Assembly: GCA_013398615.1 (NCBI GenBank) | Contig: VZSR01003805.1 | Coordinates: 2,248,638-2,312,637, forward strand | Reading direction: 5' to 3' | Source: Brachypodius melanocephalos | Lineage: Eukaryota > Chordata > Aves > Passeriformes > Pycnonotidae | Length of the DNA: 64,000 nt | Part shown: positions 39,640 through 51,234 of the stretch, in pieces | Numbering within the stretch: position 1 is the stretch's first letter | Layout: every line of letters begins with the position of its first letter | Made by a program: the position numbers and the translations under genes | The notes under the pieces: generated by a model | The model's database searches: none | What the model was told of the DNA's origin: nothing | Seen by the model: only the letters and a program-made list of their open reading frames with translations

Positions 39640-39960
39640 ACCATTCAAGAGAGCACCGTGGGTTCATGGCGAGCGCAGCGAGTTTGCCTCTAATGTATGC
39701 CCTAATGAGTCAGCCGAGGGTGTTCTGCCTGCCTGAATGTCTTTAGTGTGGCAAAGCGGAGTGGACATTCCCATACAATAGTGGGCTTAAATTCAGCTTC
39801 TCACCGATGTCTAATTCATGGGCGGAACGGCTTTTGTAATACCTATAGAAGAGAAGTACAGTAGGTCATTTCTTCAACTAATTGGAGTTGACAATCCCAT
39901 ATCTATCCATACCTCAGAGCCATTTGCACACAGTTGGAAAGGGAGGCATTTCGTCTTTGC
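39640..39960. promoter_or_regulatory. Candidate distal regulatory element
   Basis: A CpG-containing unique block in otherwise CpG-poor desert. It has a TGAGTCAGC site (AP-1/half-MARE, 39706-39714), an ACATTCC site (TEAD-like, 39765-39771) and a CTAATTGG homeodomain-like core (39878-39885). These are short motifs that can occur by chance. The call rests on their clustering and on local base composition, and no conservation data were available. Confidence 0.25.
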
Positions 39961-40740
39961 TCGTGGTCAGCCACCAGGAAGGGAAAATAATGTATGTACG
40001 GGTTTCTGCTTTAGGCAGTCACAGATTTGCAACAAAAACTAATATAACCTGGCAATGGCTCTTTCACTTTCTTAATGGCAGGTAGAGGGTTATTTTTCTT
40101 ATCTTCATTCTCCAATTCTTTTAAACAATGCCTCCTTTCCCTTTCCCGTGGTTTGATACGTCTGCAAGACACCCTTCTACGACAGTCAGTTGCCCCCAGA
40201 ACAGACTCAATAGTGCACAAGTCTTCTGGTGCCACCATAACCTCAAGGGCCAGGATAACACAAAACGCCCCCGGCTTTGCAAGCAGGAATTTCACAACCT
40301 GCTGAAGGCCTCTTGCTGGATCGGTATTAGGGGTAAGGCTGACCCCTGACCCCAGGCCCATAATGATAAAGTGCATCAAAGCTCTCACGTGTTTCAGTAT
40401 TTTTGAGCATGACAAGAACTTCTGTTATTATCAACATTTTATCCACTGCCTTGTTCAGATACAGCAGTTGTATTTGAGTGTACACAGAGAGTATTAACAC
40501 TTCCAATTTAATCTGGCATGTAACACCTGAAGAGGAAAACTTCCCAAATTCTGTGAGGAAGCCAAATGGGTACTTTGGAGTGATGCTCCAGTTAAAATTG
40601 GATCCTCCCCTTTCTTCAGTAGACAATTTTCTCCTCAAAAGCATCAGCCATGGAACTAGGTCCCATTCTCACCTATGGCAGTGTTTGGGAAGAAGTAACA
40701 GTGGCTTGAGCTAACTTGGGAGATTAAAAAAAACACATTA

Positions 40741-40746
40741 ATATAC

Positions 40747-40779
<33 letters not shown>

Positions 40780-40788
40780 TACACATAA
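40741..40788. repeat. (TA)n(CA)n compound microsatellite
   Basis: About eleven TA steps are followed by about nine CA steps, ending in acatacacataa. This is likely to be length-polymorphic. Confidence 0.92.
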
Positions 40789-41938
40789 TAAAAGCTTGGG
40801 TTTGTCCACTTGTCATGGTAAAACTTCCAGACTTGCTCAGTGCAATCCTCAACTCTGTTAGCAGTATATGGTGAAATCATGTAACTAAATTACTTGCCTT
40901 TTCCACTTACTAAAGGCTTATTCCACATGGGATCCAAAATGTAGAACATGGTAAAATTGCCTAGTTGGTACTTCATGCCGGGACTGAAGGAGACTGTAAC
41001 ACCACCAGGCAGGAGACAAATAAACTTTACACATCAATCCTGTTGACTCCAGGGTCATTTAGTTGTTCTCGATTTGACATGGAAGTTCTGTAAGATGCTA
41101 CAGAGCTGGGAAGCAGAATAAAGACACACAATATACAAAAAAAGATAAGATATGCTGCCACTTTATTTTTCTAAATATGTTCATTAAGGATATTAATTTA
41201 CTTAGGAGGAAAAATTTTACCATGTTTTTGCTTTTAAAAAATAATGATCTGCTGGAAGTGTGGGAAATATGTTTTAAAAAACCCAGTAAATGGAGCACAC
41301 GTCAGTAAAGACAGCTCAATTTCGTTACGGTGGTGTGATCACAAAAACATTTTCTACCATGCAACTTTTAATTAGTCTCGCAAAAAATTATTCTGCTTCA
41401 CTTATACAGAGTACAGTAAATGGCTACATAAATGCATAAGGAATGAAATAAATACGCTTTGTTCAAATGTGGTGACCTCTGGGAAGTAAGATGATAAGAG
41501 AATGAAGTTTCTTTCTGTTTCCCCTTGTATTTATCATGTGGCAAGTCAATGTTCCTTCATGAAATACAGTAATTATGATAAAAAATAAACCAAAGTGAAC
41601 TTCTTCACTTCACACTTCAACAATCTTCCAGCCATAGAGACGCATTCATGCATGTATGGCTGTCATTTCCAATCCAGACAATTTTTGATAAGCTTTAGCT
41701 ATTCTGAGGTGCTGCCAGTTTGAGTGACAACCTTGATACCTGCAACTAAATGGTTAATCTGTTCACCATTGTGAATGTAATCAGTGCTCTTAGGCACAGT
41801 GAAATCCCACATTTTTCTGATGTCTGAAATAAAAGTGGTTGTTAGTAAATAATACAGAGTATATGTACATATAATGTCCAGCACATAAATAAATATTAAT
41901 ATGCATGGCACTGCCTGCAAGCATTCTCTGGTGTCACA

Positions 41939-41963
41939 TATGTACATATATATACATATATTA
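41939..41963. repeat. Short imperfect (TA/CA)n tract
   Basis: Imperfect alternating tacatatata sequence of about 25 bp in AT-rich intergenic DNA. Confidence 0.7.
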
Positions 41964-42036
41964 ATATTAACCAGACAAAATATGGAAAGCAAAACATATT
42001 TTAAAAACTATATAAAATAGGTTTGCCTGTGCTATT

Positions 42037-42052
42037 AAAAAAAAAAAAAAAA
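42037..42052. repeat. Poly(A) tract
   Basis: An uninterrupted A run of about 16 bases. No recognisable retroelement is upstream of it. Confidence 0.85.
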
Positions 42053-44624
42053 TCAAGTGATGCTTTTCGTTACAGCAACACTTCAGATGTGCAGCTCAGG
42101 TCTGAGTCAAGTGTGCTCTGTGACTGGTATAATTTAGCATCCAGTTCCCATGGAACTCAGGAGCATTCTGCCCTTGAAAGTACAGTCATTGCTTCCATCC
42201 TGCTGCTATTTAAACACACCAGAGGATGATGTGTACTTCCAAACGTGAATAAGGCAAAATCAGTGAAGGCAAAGGTTATGTAGGCAAATTCAATTTCCCC
42301 CATTTGCTAAAGACATTACAGCTCCAAACTGTAATGCTGAGCTTGCACCTTTTAGTCCATTATCTGAGGCTGGAGTCAACTTGGCAACATCAAAAAAGTT
42401 GTCTTTTTCATTTGTATAAGTGATTATAGATTCATATGTTTGCTCAGCACCTGAAACGCTGGTCTGCAGTATTTTCCATCTATATTTAGCTTACTGATGT
42501 TGACTACTCATGGAAAAAAAAATCCAATTTCATGCCAATTTTCAGAATAAACTCCCTGAAATTCTTATGTGTCCCATAAAGAACACATATTGTATGAATA
42601 GTGTATTGGAGGAACGGAGTTTCTTTAAGTATAGCCTCAAAGGTACCTCACAAAACACGTGTTCTTAAGTCTGGTAAATGCTGCCCTCGTAACATCACAA
42701 AAAGAGCTTTATAATAAAGATCTTTGCTGACACAGCCTGTGGGAAAGGCCCCCCACAGGCCTAAATTCAGATAATTACTAAATGGTGACAAACCATCATG
42801 GCATTCAGGTTTCCAGCCACTCTTATCTTATGGATGGGTAAAGTGTCTGCCAGGGTCCTCCAGTGGGAGCTGGTGTCTGGATGCTGGGACAGGAGCAGTG
42901 TCACCCACCACCACAATCGCCCTTCGTCTCAGACACACCAGTTCAGGGGGGCATGGGAATTGCCATCCACTTCACTCTACCGAGAATTATCTTATCAAAG
43001 ACTTAATGCAGAGTCATAGCTCCACGAAAATCCTTGGTGCCTCAACATGGTAGTACTGTGAATCAAGCTTAAACAAGACTGCTTATCACTGAACTTTTTG
43101 CCTGTTTTTAAATAAATCTTTAATTGTATCATCACCTCTGGATGTCCTTTCCCTGAGATAAAATATGATAAGCACTTTTTTCCTGGGCATTTAAAGTAAA
43201 ACCCCACAAAACCATAGATGAGCTGATGTGTTTTATGTCCAAGGCACAGAAGTGTGTAAATCCATAAAGAGTCACAGGAATGAACTAGCCCTTTTCCCCT
43301 TATAATTATGTATCTTTTACAGTCTATCAAAACAAGCAGTCACTTGCCTTATGTGAAATGTCACAGGAAGGGAACACCAATATCAGTCCATTGCAATCTA
43401 CTACCAATCAAACAACCTTAAGAACCATCTTAAAAATACTACTTTTGACAGAAAATACTCAACATTGTGTACATTTTTGCTTGCTGTGCAGCAAAAAAAA
43501 AAAAAATGGACACAAAAGCTTAATGTCTAAGCTAGCATTTATTATACAAAATCCCTATCAAATGCATCTGTTTATTAAGTGCAGTTGGCAATGCTATTAT
43601 TATGGTTTCATTGTTTTCCATCCTAAGCTCTTCTATCTTTGCCGCTTATAACTTTGGCAGTTTTTAATTGTTTATATAAACATTTACAGGAGGCAGATCT
43701 CTAGAAAAGCTTTCCTGGAAGCAGGAAATATCTGCTCAATGCTGATATGTTTCAAGAAAATTTCAGAAGGTCATTTCCAAGAATGGTGCTTGGGAAAAAC
43801 ATAGGCTCCTTTCTCTCTCCTCAAAAAAACACCCGAACGAACAAAAGTTTCTTCTGGAAAAAAAAGTTTTGGAGCAAAGATTTGAGTGCTGCAGCAAATG
43901 GTCTTTGTCAAGGGTACACCTTTTGCTGTGCTTGCCAGACGTGGCCATGGTCTAACCCTTGAACATACCCTAATCCTCCAAATCATCCCAGTTTGCACAC
44001 AGTGGTTGGAGAGAGCCAGCTCAGCCACCACAATATGTCTGTTGGCAGAAAAGCAGGCTTTTTTTCAATTGTTTTTATTACCCAAGCTAGCTAATTGTCT
44101 CTATCCTGTACTGCAGTAAACAATGCAGTCGGGGCACAATCTTCCCTTTGTTGGCCTGGCCAGTACCTATCAGTGCAATAGTCATTGCATTCCTGGGCAG
44201 AAGAGTGGATCCCCCACTGACCATCTCTGGGTCCTACTACAAGAACGGTCAGAAGCACTGAAATCGCTCATAATATCTCTCTAGGCTCTTGGCCCAAGCA
44301 GGGAAGCCCAGGGCACATCAGCTGCCTCCTCAGAAACATCCGCTGGGCAAAGAGAAGCCAGCTCTCATCCTCCGTGCACTTTGGAAAAAACATAACACCT
44401 GGATAATTGATCTAACAGAATACTCAGCAAAACAAAAGCAGAAATGCCAAACTAAATGACAACTTACAGCCTTACAGGAAACAGTTGTGTAAAGGGAACA
44501 CCAGCTCATCGATGGACCCCTGACTAAAAATGAACCAGACAGAGCTGGTCTCTGTGAGCTCTCATTGACATAATGGAAACTGCAGTGGAAACTTCACTGG
44601 CCAAAACTCCAACCTACTGAGCTC

Positions 44625-44661
44625 TTGAGAATTCTCTGAATTCTCTTGAGGGAATTCTCAA
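44625..44661. repeat. Inverted repeat TTGAGAATTC / GAATTCTCAA
   Basis: Perfect 10-bp arms lie at 44625-44634 and 44652-44661. A further GAATTCTC copy in the loop (44638-44645) lets two alternative stems form. Confidence 0.75.
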
Positions 44662-47600
44662 ATAAGGCATTTCTGTGATTCCACACTGCACCCAGCACAC
44701 AGAGCTGGGCACTGCCCCAAGAAGTATGAAAGTCAGGACACTGGTAATTTGGGGATGGTTGGCACATGACCAGTGTAAACAGCTATAGCCATGCTCTCTC
44801 TCCTGAGTTTGTAACAGAGGATGTGTGTTAAACCATGGGATTCTGAGTTAGGAGCATACTTCAGTCTTTTGTGCTGTCTGCCTTAGCCACTTGGTCCTAA
44901 TTAACAGACCATCCCCACAGTTAATTCCTGCTTCCTATAGTCCTTCCTACCTTGGCCAGGCTAAGCCTCTGGGGTTTGCAGGGTTCAAGAAAAGCCTGTC
45001 CACCTACATAAGCTCAGACTCCTGCTTGTTTCAGACAGGCAATGAGATACTCCAGGGTTCTGGTAGCTGACCACAAACTGGCTGCACGAAAGCTTCTCCT
45101 CCACTCTGCTCCGCAGGGAAGGTTGTACACATACATTTGCCTTTACAGTGGACCCTGGGCAGTGCCTCACCCAGAGAGACCCTAACCAAGGAACACCAGT
45201 TTAGGAGAGAGGCAGAGGCCACTGGAAGCCATTGGTCTCAGAGGCAGGGCAAGATGAGAAGTGGGCTTTGGGCTCAGGTTCAAGTCAAACACGAATTGCA
45301 GACATCACCTCTGGCACATTTCCAGAGCACAGGAGGCTGGGGATTTTTTCTGTCTGCAGATCCTTCCTGGAAATGAGACTCTTTGGCCCAGCTGCCTGAG
45401 GACCAGCACTGGCTTTCCTGGGAGGGGTGCCTAGTAAACTTCGCAGAGGCTCCAACCCCAAATCACTCTTCCCTCTGGCCATCAGAAGACTAGATGTATC
45501 TGGCCAAATTAATAGAAGCACAGCACACTAAAGCCTCACTGTGTAATGGAGGCAGGTCTGGATGTACCTGTCCCTGCAGCTGCCAGTCAATCTTGATGAC
45601 TCAGGTGTTTTTGGGACCTGGTCCTTTCTCTGCCTCATCTCTCCAGAATATTGCTTGGGCTCAGACAGAGTTTTCTAAGAAATTCAGGAATCCTAGATTT
45701 AGCTGCTCCTTTTAACCCAACATCATTTATGTCTCTGACTTTCTCCTATCCAGGTAGTTTCCCTCTCTCTCTGAAATGGTGAGGGAATCTGTACAATAAC
45801 TAGTCTCTCCTGACCAGCAACACTCTGTTGACCTACATGCCTGTTGCCCAATAACTCCCTTCTCTTGTCCCTCCCCACAAGATTTGCTGTTAAAAATGGC
45901 AGCAGATGAGGTCCTCTGTTACAGCAGAGCTTGCTGCCTTTCACAGGGAGCCTCCAACACCAGCCAGACTTTCTGAGCTCCGATCAGACAGATTTCACAA
46001 AATACCAACCCTTAAACAACTTCTGTGACTTGGAGCCAGTTATTAATATCTATTAAGATGTTTGTGTGAAAGCACGGTTTCCAAATTCCTTCTGCACAGT
46101 ACTTGATCTCCTTATTTTTAACACGCACAAGTACACCCCTTTATTACTTGTACAGATCACTTTGTTTTCCTCAGTACATAAATTCAATTCCAATTCATTA
46201 ATGTGAAAGCATAAAAGAAGCAACCGCACATAAAGCAACAAAAGTCTGCTAAACCCAAAAGATAACAGCTGATAATTAAGGAAGTCCCATTATTTCTTGG
46301 CAAAGGAGACTGTGTTTTCAGAGACACATTCTTAAAGGGCCTCTCTTTAATGTAGCTGTATAATTTGCATGAACACGATTTGCACAGAAAAATAAAGGTT
46401 TTCAATATGGATAAAAGGAGGCTTTAATGTGCCCATAATTTCTGCACAATACCCATCCCATGCCCCTTCTTGTTGGCACAGCCTGGCCTTGTGACAGGTT
46501 CACAGAAGAGCCACTCTGGCAGATCTTTGATGGTGTGACAAAAGATCTGAGCTTTTGCTAGCACATGCCTGCCCTCCACCTCCACCCTCAGTCTCATTTT
46601 ATACTGATATCATTGCAGAAAAAAGACATTGTACTGATCTGAAACTGCACATAAATCCTCTACCCAAGAAGAAACCCTTCATTTCTATCTTCCCAGGCTC
46701 ACCTCTGTCTCCTGGCCTGGGAGTTCTTCACAGCATGGTCTCCTGCTTACTGGGGAAGTCCATCCCAAACAGACTTTTGCATTTTGTTTGTGTTCCCTCA
46801 CATTACTGCCACTGTCAGGCATGGAGGGCCAATGGAAAGTCTCCTGTTTTTCGTGGTTCCCCTGTGTCTTTCCCTTTGGCTGTTTCCAAGTGTTGTGCAG
46901 CAAGACTGAGCATCTATTCTGGGCTACAGTCTTACACTGAGATGAGGGTCTGCTAGCATGTGGAAAAAGGCATGTTTCTTGGATGAAGCCTGAAACAGGC
47001 TGACCAATTTTGTGCCTCCCAGTACTTGGATCCTGTATATCCACCCCTGTGGCACAGCGTGGCTTTGCTTCGGTTGATGAGAATCTCAGAGAGAAATTAC
47101 AGCCCTCTGTTCTTACGTCTGATGTCACCATCTCCTGACTCCCAGTCACAATCTGTGGCGAAGGTCTGTGGTGGATGGTTATTGCCTCACATGGAGATTT
47201 GATCAAAGATGGTGTTATTAAAATGACAATCAGCAGAGAAGAAAGCTGTTTGACTGGAAGACATTTCTGAAAAAATACTGCTTGAAGCAAAACTGTTTTA
47301 CTCTGGCAAAGCCCCATAAAGCCAGGACTACACCTCATGTGAGGGCTCTTGACAGTCCACACAATACTGCTACAGCAGTTCCCAAGTCACCAAGAACTGA
47401 TAAATGATACAGATTTCCTGCACATTGAGAGATTTTTGTGTCACTTATTGAAAAAGATTTTTAGACAAGATACTCTCTACAGACAAATTGTGGGCAAGAT
47501 CTAATTTTCCATTCCAGTATGGTATCTGTTGGAAAATCTTCCATTATGCCTATTCCTGAAGGAAAAACAGATGTTCCTCATCTCAGTACTCGGCCTGAGT

Positions 47601-48984
47601 TCTAGGTCCTCTCCACGTTTTAACAGCATTGCTACAACAGCAAAATTCCCCAAGGGTGCACAGAGCTTCAAAAACCTCCTAGGTCCACAAGAGTCATAAC
47701 CACTGCATCCCCAAAAAGTTAGAACAGAGAGCTTGTCAGGAATTGGCTACTGCTTTGCACAAGCCTACATAACAACTGTCAGCCTTAGACTGAGCTATCA
47801 TATCCCCTAATAGTTTCAAGGACCAGACTTGGCCTGGGAGCCTGGCAAGGGGGAGGAAGGAGAGTGGTACATCTTTACCTGGGACAGGTTGTACAGGGAG
47901 AGCAACAGGGCTTTGCCAGTTATGAACCCAACAGAGGCAGAAGTTCATCTGCCACACAGCAGGGCTAACTCTGTGCTGCTACTCTGGATCCTTTTTGATG
48001 CAAACCTGTCCTTTGAAGGTCCTGTCTCCTGATGGAGCTTCCATTGTGTGAACTCAGCTCTGCCCACCTGTAATTCAGGGCTGTGCTTTCATGGCTGCTT
48101 TAAGTCCTTTGACTGCAACTGGTGCCCACAACATGGTGTGTCCAGTGTGATGGCAAAGCTGAAGCCCTTACTGCTCTGGTGGACATGAATGTGTGGTATC
48201 AGAAGTAGTTTGCTGGATGTGGAATAAGAATGCAGTGGAAGAACCCCCACTGACACTGGCGTATCACTAGGAAAAGGAATGGGATGGTCAGTAAATGTAC
48301 AGACGAGAAGCTGGAACATGGGGCAGCTCTGAAAGCTGAACAATGTCATAAACCTTAATAATGTGTTTATGGCAGGCAGAAACAGGTTACTGTGCAGGGA
48401 GTTCCTGTCCCAGTAAGCTCGTCTGAATCAGGAAGGAGTTCTGGGCCACCGAGGTTTCTCTCAGCCATGTGATGGTACAGGGGCCCTCTCTGCCCGGTTT
48501 TATGGCAACACAGTGCATTAGTGATGTCAGTGAGCATTTGCACTTACACAGACAATGCCAGCTAACCAATCCCTTCACCAGAAATGCTGCTGCCCCTGCA
48601 TGTCACGCTGCTTAATGTATTTCCCTAGGAACAGAGTGTAGGCATTTGTGTTAAATTCCCACCCCTGAGCTGTAAGAGAAAATCCTATTCATCCTCCCAG
48701 GAGCTAAGGTTTGGATTAATCTGTTACAACAACTCTTTCCTGTTCATTTCCTGTTGAGCAACAGCCTAAATACCCTGACCCAAAGGCAGAAAAGAATGCA
48801 AATTATTACTTCCCCTATTACATGGGAAATACAGAGAGGACAAAAGATGAACTTCATCCCTGTGCTGAAGGTCCAAAGATCAGCATAAGAAGACGGTCTC
48901 TGAGTCAGAATGATTCAGTCTACAAGGTAAACAGCAAATTCCTCATAAGGGGGAAAGAAAAACAACAGCTATTTCATTTCCTGA

Positions 48985-49024
48985 TTAACTGACTTACTCA
49001 GTTAACTACATCAGATGTAGTTAA
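48985..49024. repeat. Two adjacent, overlapping palindromes
   Basis: The first stem is TTAACTGA (48985-48992) with TCAGTTAA (48998-49005) across a 5-nt loop. The second is a near-perfect 23-bp palindrome centred on an A at 49013: TTAACTACATC (49002-49012) with GATGTAGTTAA (49014-49024). The two share TTAA. No transposon body is recognisable around them. Confidence 0.75.
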
Positions 49025-49560
49025 GCACACATTCTGTGCTTTCAGTACTCCTTCCTACCCTACCATCACACCAAATTGACCCAGTCTGCAGCTGATGAGG
49101 TTACTGACGTGTGAATTCATGGACCAATTATGAAACCAGAAGTCAAGCACTCTCGCTCTCTGATTTCTACACTGAGATCAATGATGCTGGGAAATGCTTG
49201 TTTTTTTAACAACAGGGATGGAATATTTACTCACCCAAGGAATAGAGTGTATTAAAACAGGAATATAAATGCTCCTATTTCTTGGTACACAAAAAGTTTT
49301 CCCAACATGAGTAGGAGACATTGTGGTCAAAATTGGTTTAATATGTAAAAATAACTAGTGTTATTTACAGATAACATACCAAACCTGTTATATGGCCATT
49401 CACAGACATACATATTTGTCCTCCTCAGAACAGTGCAAAAATTGCACTTACAGTATGATTTTATTCAGGAGACTAGCTCTAAGCTCATTGCATTCTGCCA
49501 CATTATATATGTTATAATGTGAAATCAGCAATTCTATACTGCAAATGGTGTGGAAAATTT

Positions 49561-49600
49561 TATATATATATTTATATATATATATATATATATATATGTA
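49561..49600. repeat. (TA)n microsatellite
   Basis: About 40 bp of nearly pure TA, broken by one extra T. It is likely to vary in length. Confidence 0.92.
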
Positions 49601-49839
49601 CCATTTCCCATTGTGTTCCTATTTTTCCTACATAGTCTAAACAGACTTCCTGACAAGAAAATCTTATAAGTTAGTCACTCTTTCAGCTGGCCCATAGTAA
49701 CTCCTGCTACCAGAAAGATAATTAGCATGATTTTGGTGTTGTTTCTGTTGCCCATCCACTACACCCTAAAAGAAAATCACACTTATTTCTAATGGTCATG
49801 GAAATGCACATCTAGACATCTTCACAAGAAGAGATCTTC

Positions 49840-50056
49840 TTCGCCTCAACATGAGGAAGGACTTCTTCATGTTGAAGGTGACAGAGCACTGGAACACGCT
49901 ACCCAGGGAGGTCGTGGAGTCTCCCTTTCTGGAGACATTCCAAACCCACCTGGACACATTCCTGTGTCACCTGTTCCTGGTGATCCTGCCTTGGCAGGAG
50001 GGTTGACTGGATGATCTTCAGAGGTCCTTTCCACCCTAACAATTCTGTGATTCTGT
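49840..50056 (+). mobile_element. CR1 LINE fragment, 3' end, close to consensus
   Basis: The block reads forward through the hallmark CR1 phrases: 'cctcaacatgaggaaggact', 'gacagagcactggaacacgc', 'acccagggaggtcgtggagt', 'ggatgatcttcagaggtcc', ending 'aacaattctgtgattctgt'. It appears less diverged than the other copies here, which suggests a relatively recent insertion about 1.2 kb upstream of SNRPF. Confidence 0.95.
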
Positions 50057-50599
50057 AACTGCACTTTTGATATATGCTAGTGAACAGGAATTACGATTTC
50101 ATCTGTTTCACTCCTACACATTCATCCAAGATGGCTTGTTGCATCAACAACATTTGAAAATGTGCAGATTTGAGGAGGTGATAATGGTTTTGCTTTCACT
50201 GCTAGGGCACTAGACTCTCCTTCGGAAGTGAAGTGCACAAACCCCATAATAGCTCTGTTACTGAAAGGTTAATTTTCCTGAATGTGTTTTCCACATTCAG
50301 CACCCAATACACTGAAGATCAAGGGAGTATGCTGCATGCAGGAACAGAAATACGCATTCTGGCGTTTGATGAGTTTACACACAGAGTAGTAGAAGACATT
50401 AGTGAGGATGTGACAAGTCGGTAGACGGTACAGAAATTGGTTCAACATATTTGCCTGTCAAAGGTTAAGACATAAATCATAGCTAGTGCAGGACTGACGT
50501 TTCACGACTCTCTCTACACACAAGAACATCTTTGCCTGGGAATCAAAAGACACTGACAGGGAATTCGCACTTAACGTGTCCTACAAGCTCTGAGATTTT

Positions 50600-51234
50600 T
50601 AATCCTTGCGTGTGAAATCACGAAAACGTGCCGGTCCGCGGATTTCTTTTCGCAGACAGACAGACGCCGCCGGCGGGGCTCGCCGGCACCACCAGGAGAA
50701 GCTGTCAGAGCCCTCCCGCCCGGTGCCACGGTGCCGGTCAGGCGCTGCCACCCCGTGGGGACCTGCCCGTGCAGAGCAGGAGGGATCCGCAGCGGTCGCG
50801 CAGCGCTGCCCCGCTGGCACGAGCACAGGGAACGGGCACAGGGAACGCGCACAGCGTAAGGGCACAGGGAACGCGCACACGTGCGGGGCACGGGCACGGG
50901 CACGCGCAGGGGGCACGAGCTCACATCCCACACTGCCCGCGGCCGCGCGACCACGGCGCGCAACAGCGATTGGTTGGGACGGAGGTGGGAGAGGAACTGA
51001 CCGGCCCAGCCAATGAAAGAGGCCCACCGCATCCGCGAGCCAATGGGCAGCCGCGTCTGTGACTCGGCGCGTCGGGGCCCGCCAGCCTATGGGGAGCGCG
51101 GCGCGGGTGAGAGGTCGGGGGTGCGAGAGCGGTGCCCCCGGAACTGGAAGCCGGAGCGGAGCCGCTTCCCATTCCCTGCTGTTGTCCCGCGGCGCTCACG
51201 AAGGGTTCCCGCGTGGGCCTGCGCTTCTCCCGCC
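50600..51234 (+). promoter_or_regulatory. SNRPF: SNRPF CpG-island promoter with CCAAT-box cluster
   Basis: CpG-rich DNA leads up to the SNRPF start codon and has no convincing TATA box. It carries an inverted CCAAT box (ATTGG, 50969-50973), two forward CCAAT boxes (51010-51014 and 51040-51044) and a degenerate CCTAT copy (51086-51090). Spacing is about 41, 30 and 46 bp. Multiple CCAAT boxes 30-45 bp apart are a known arrangement for NF-Y-driven housekeeping promoters. A CACGTG E-box lies at 50878-50883. The transcription start is probably between 51090 and 51200 but is not determined. Confidence 0.7.
50821..50911. repeat. 26-bp GC-rich minisatellite upstream of SNRPF
   Basis: A 13-bp half unit (50821-50833) is followed by two clear 26-bp units (50834-50859 and 50860-50885) built on GGGCACAGGGAACGCGCACA. 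A shorter-period GGGCAC array (50886 to about 50911) follows. The second unit creates a CACGTG E-box at 50878-50883. It lies about 330-415 bp upstream of the SNRPF start codon. Confidence 0.8.

Larger units (their letters stand above)
14151..50560. other. Intergenic desert between NTN4 and SNRPF
   Basis: No exon or RNA gene could be supported across about 36 kb between the divergently oriented NTN4 and SNRPF promoters. The sequence is mostly AT-rich unique DNA. It has CR1 fragments at 16.35, 18.16, 30.1 and 49.84 kb, microsatellites at 35.0, 40.7 and 49.56 kb, homopolymer tracts, a triple 19-bp repeat at 33.04 kb and three small palindromes. Frames of 200-225 codons occur on the minus strand at 21210-21815, 26996-27643 and 46685-47362. 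They show no recognisable domain, and I treat them as chance. Confidence 0.75.

Noticed and set aside
49867..50064. Minus-strand small frame at 49.9 kb, and plus-strand frame at 7979-8269
   Set aside because: Both run through CR1 fragments, read on a strand or in a frame unrelated to the CR1 reverse transcriptase.
14151..50560. Endogenous retrovirus, tRNA, snRNA or microRNA genes in the desert
   Set aside because: No LTR pair, reverse-transcriptase motif, tRNA cloverleaf with A/B boxes or known microRNA sequence could be recognised by eye.
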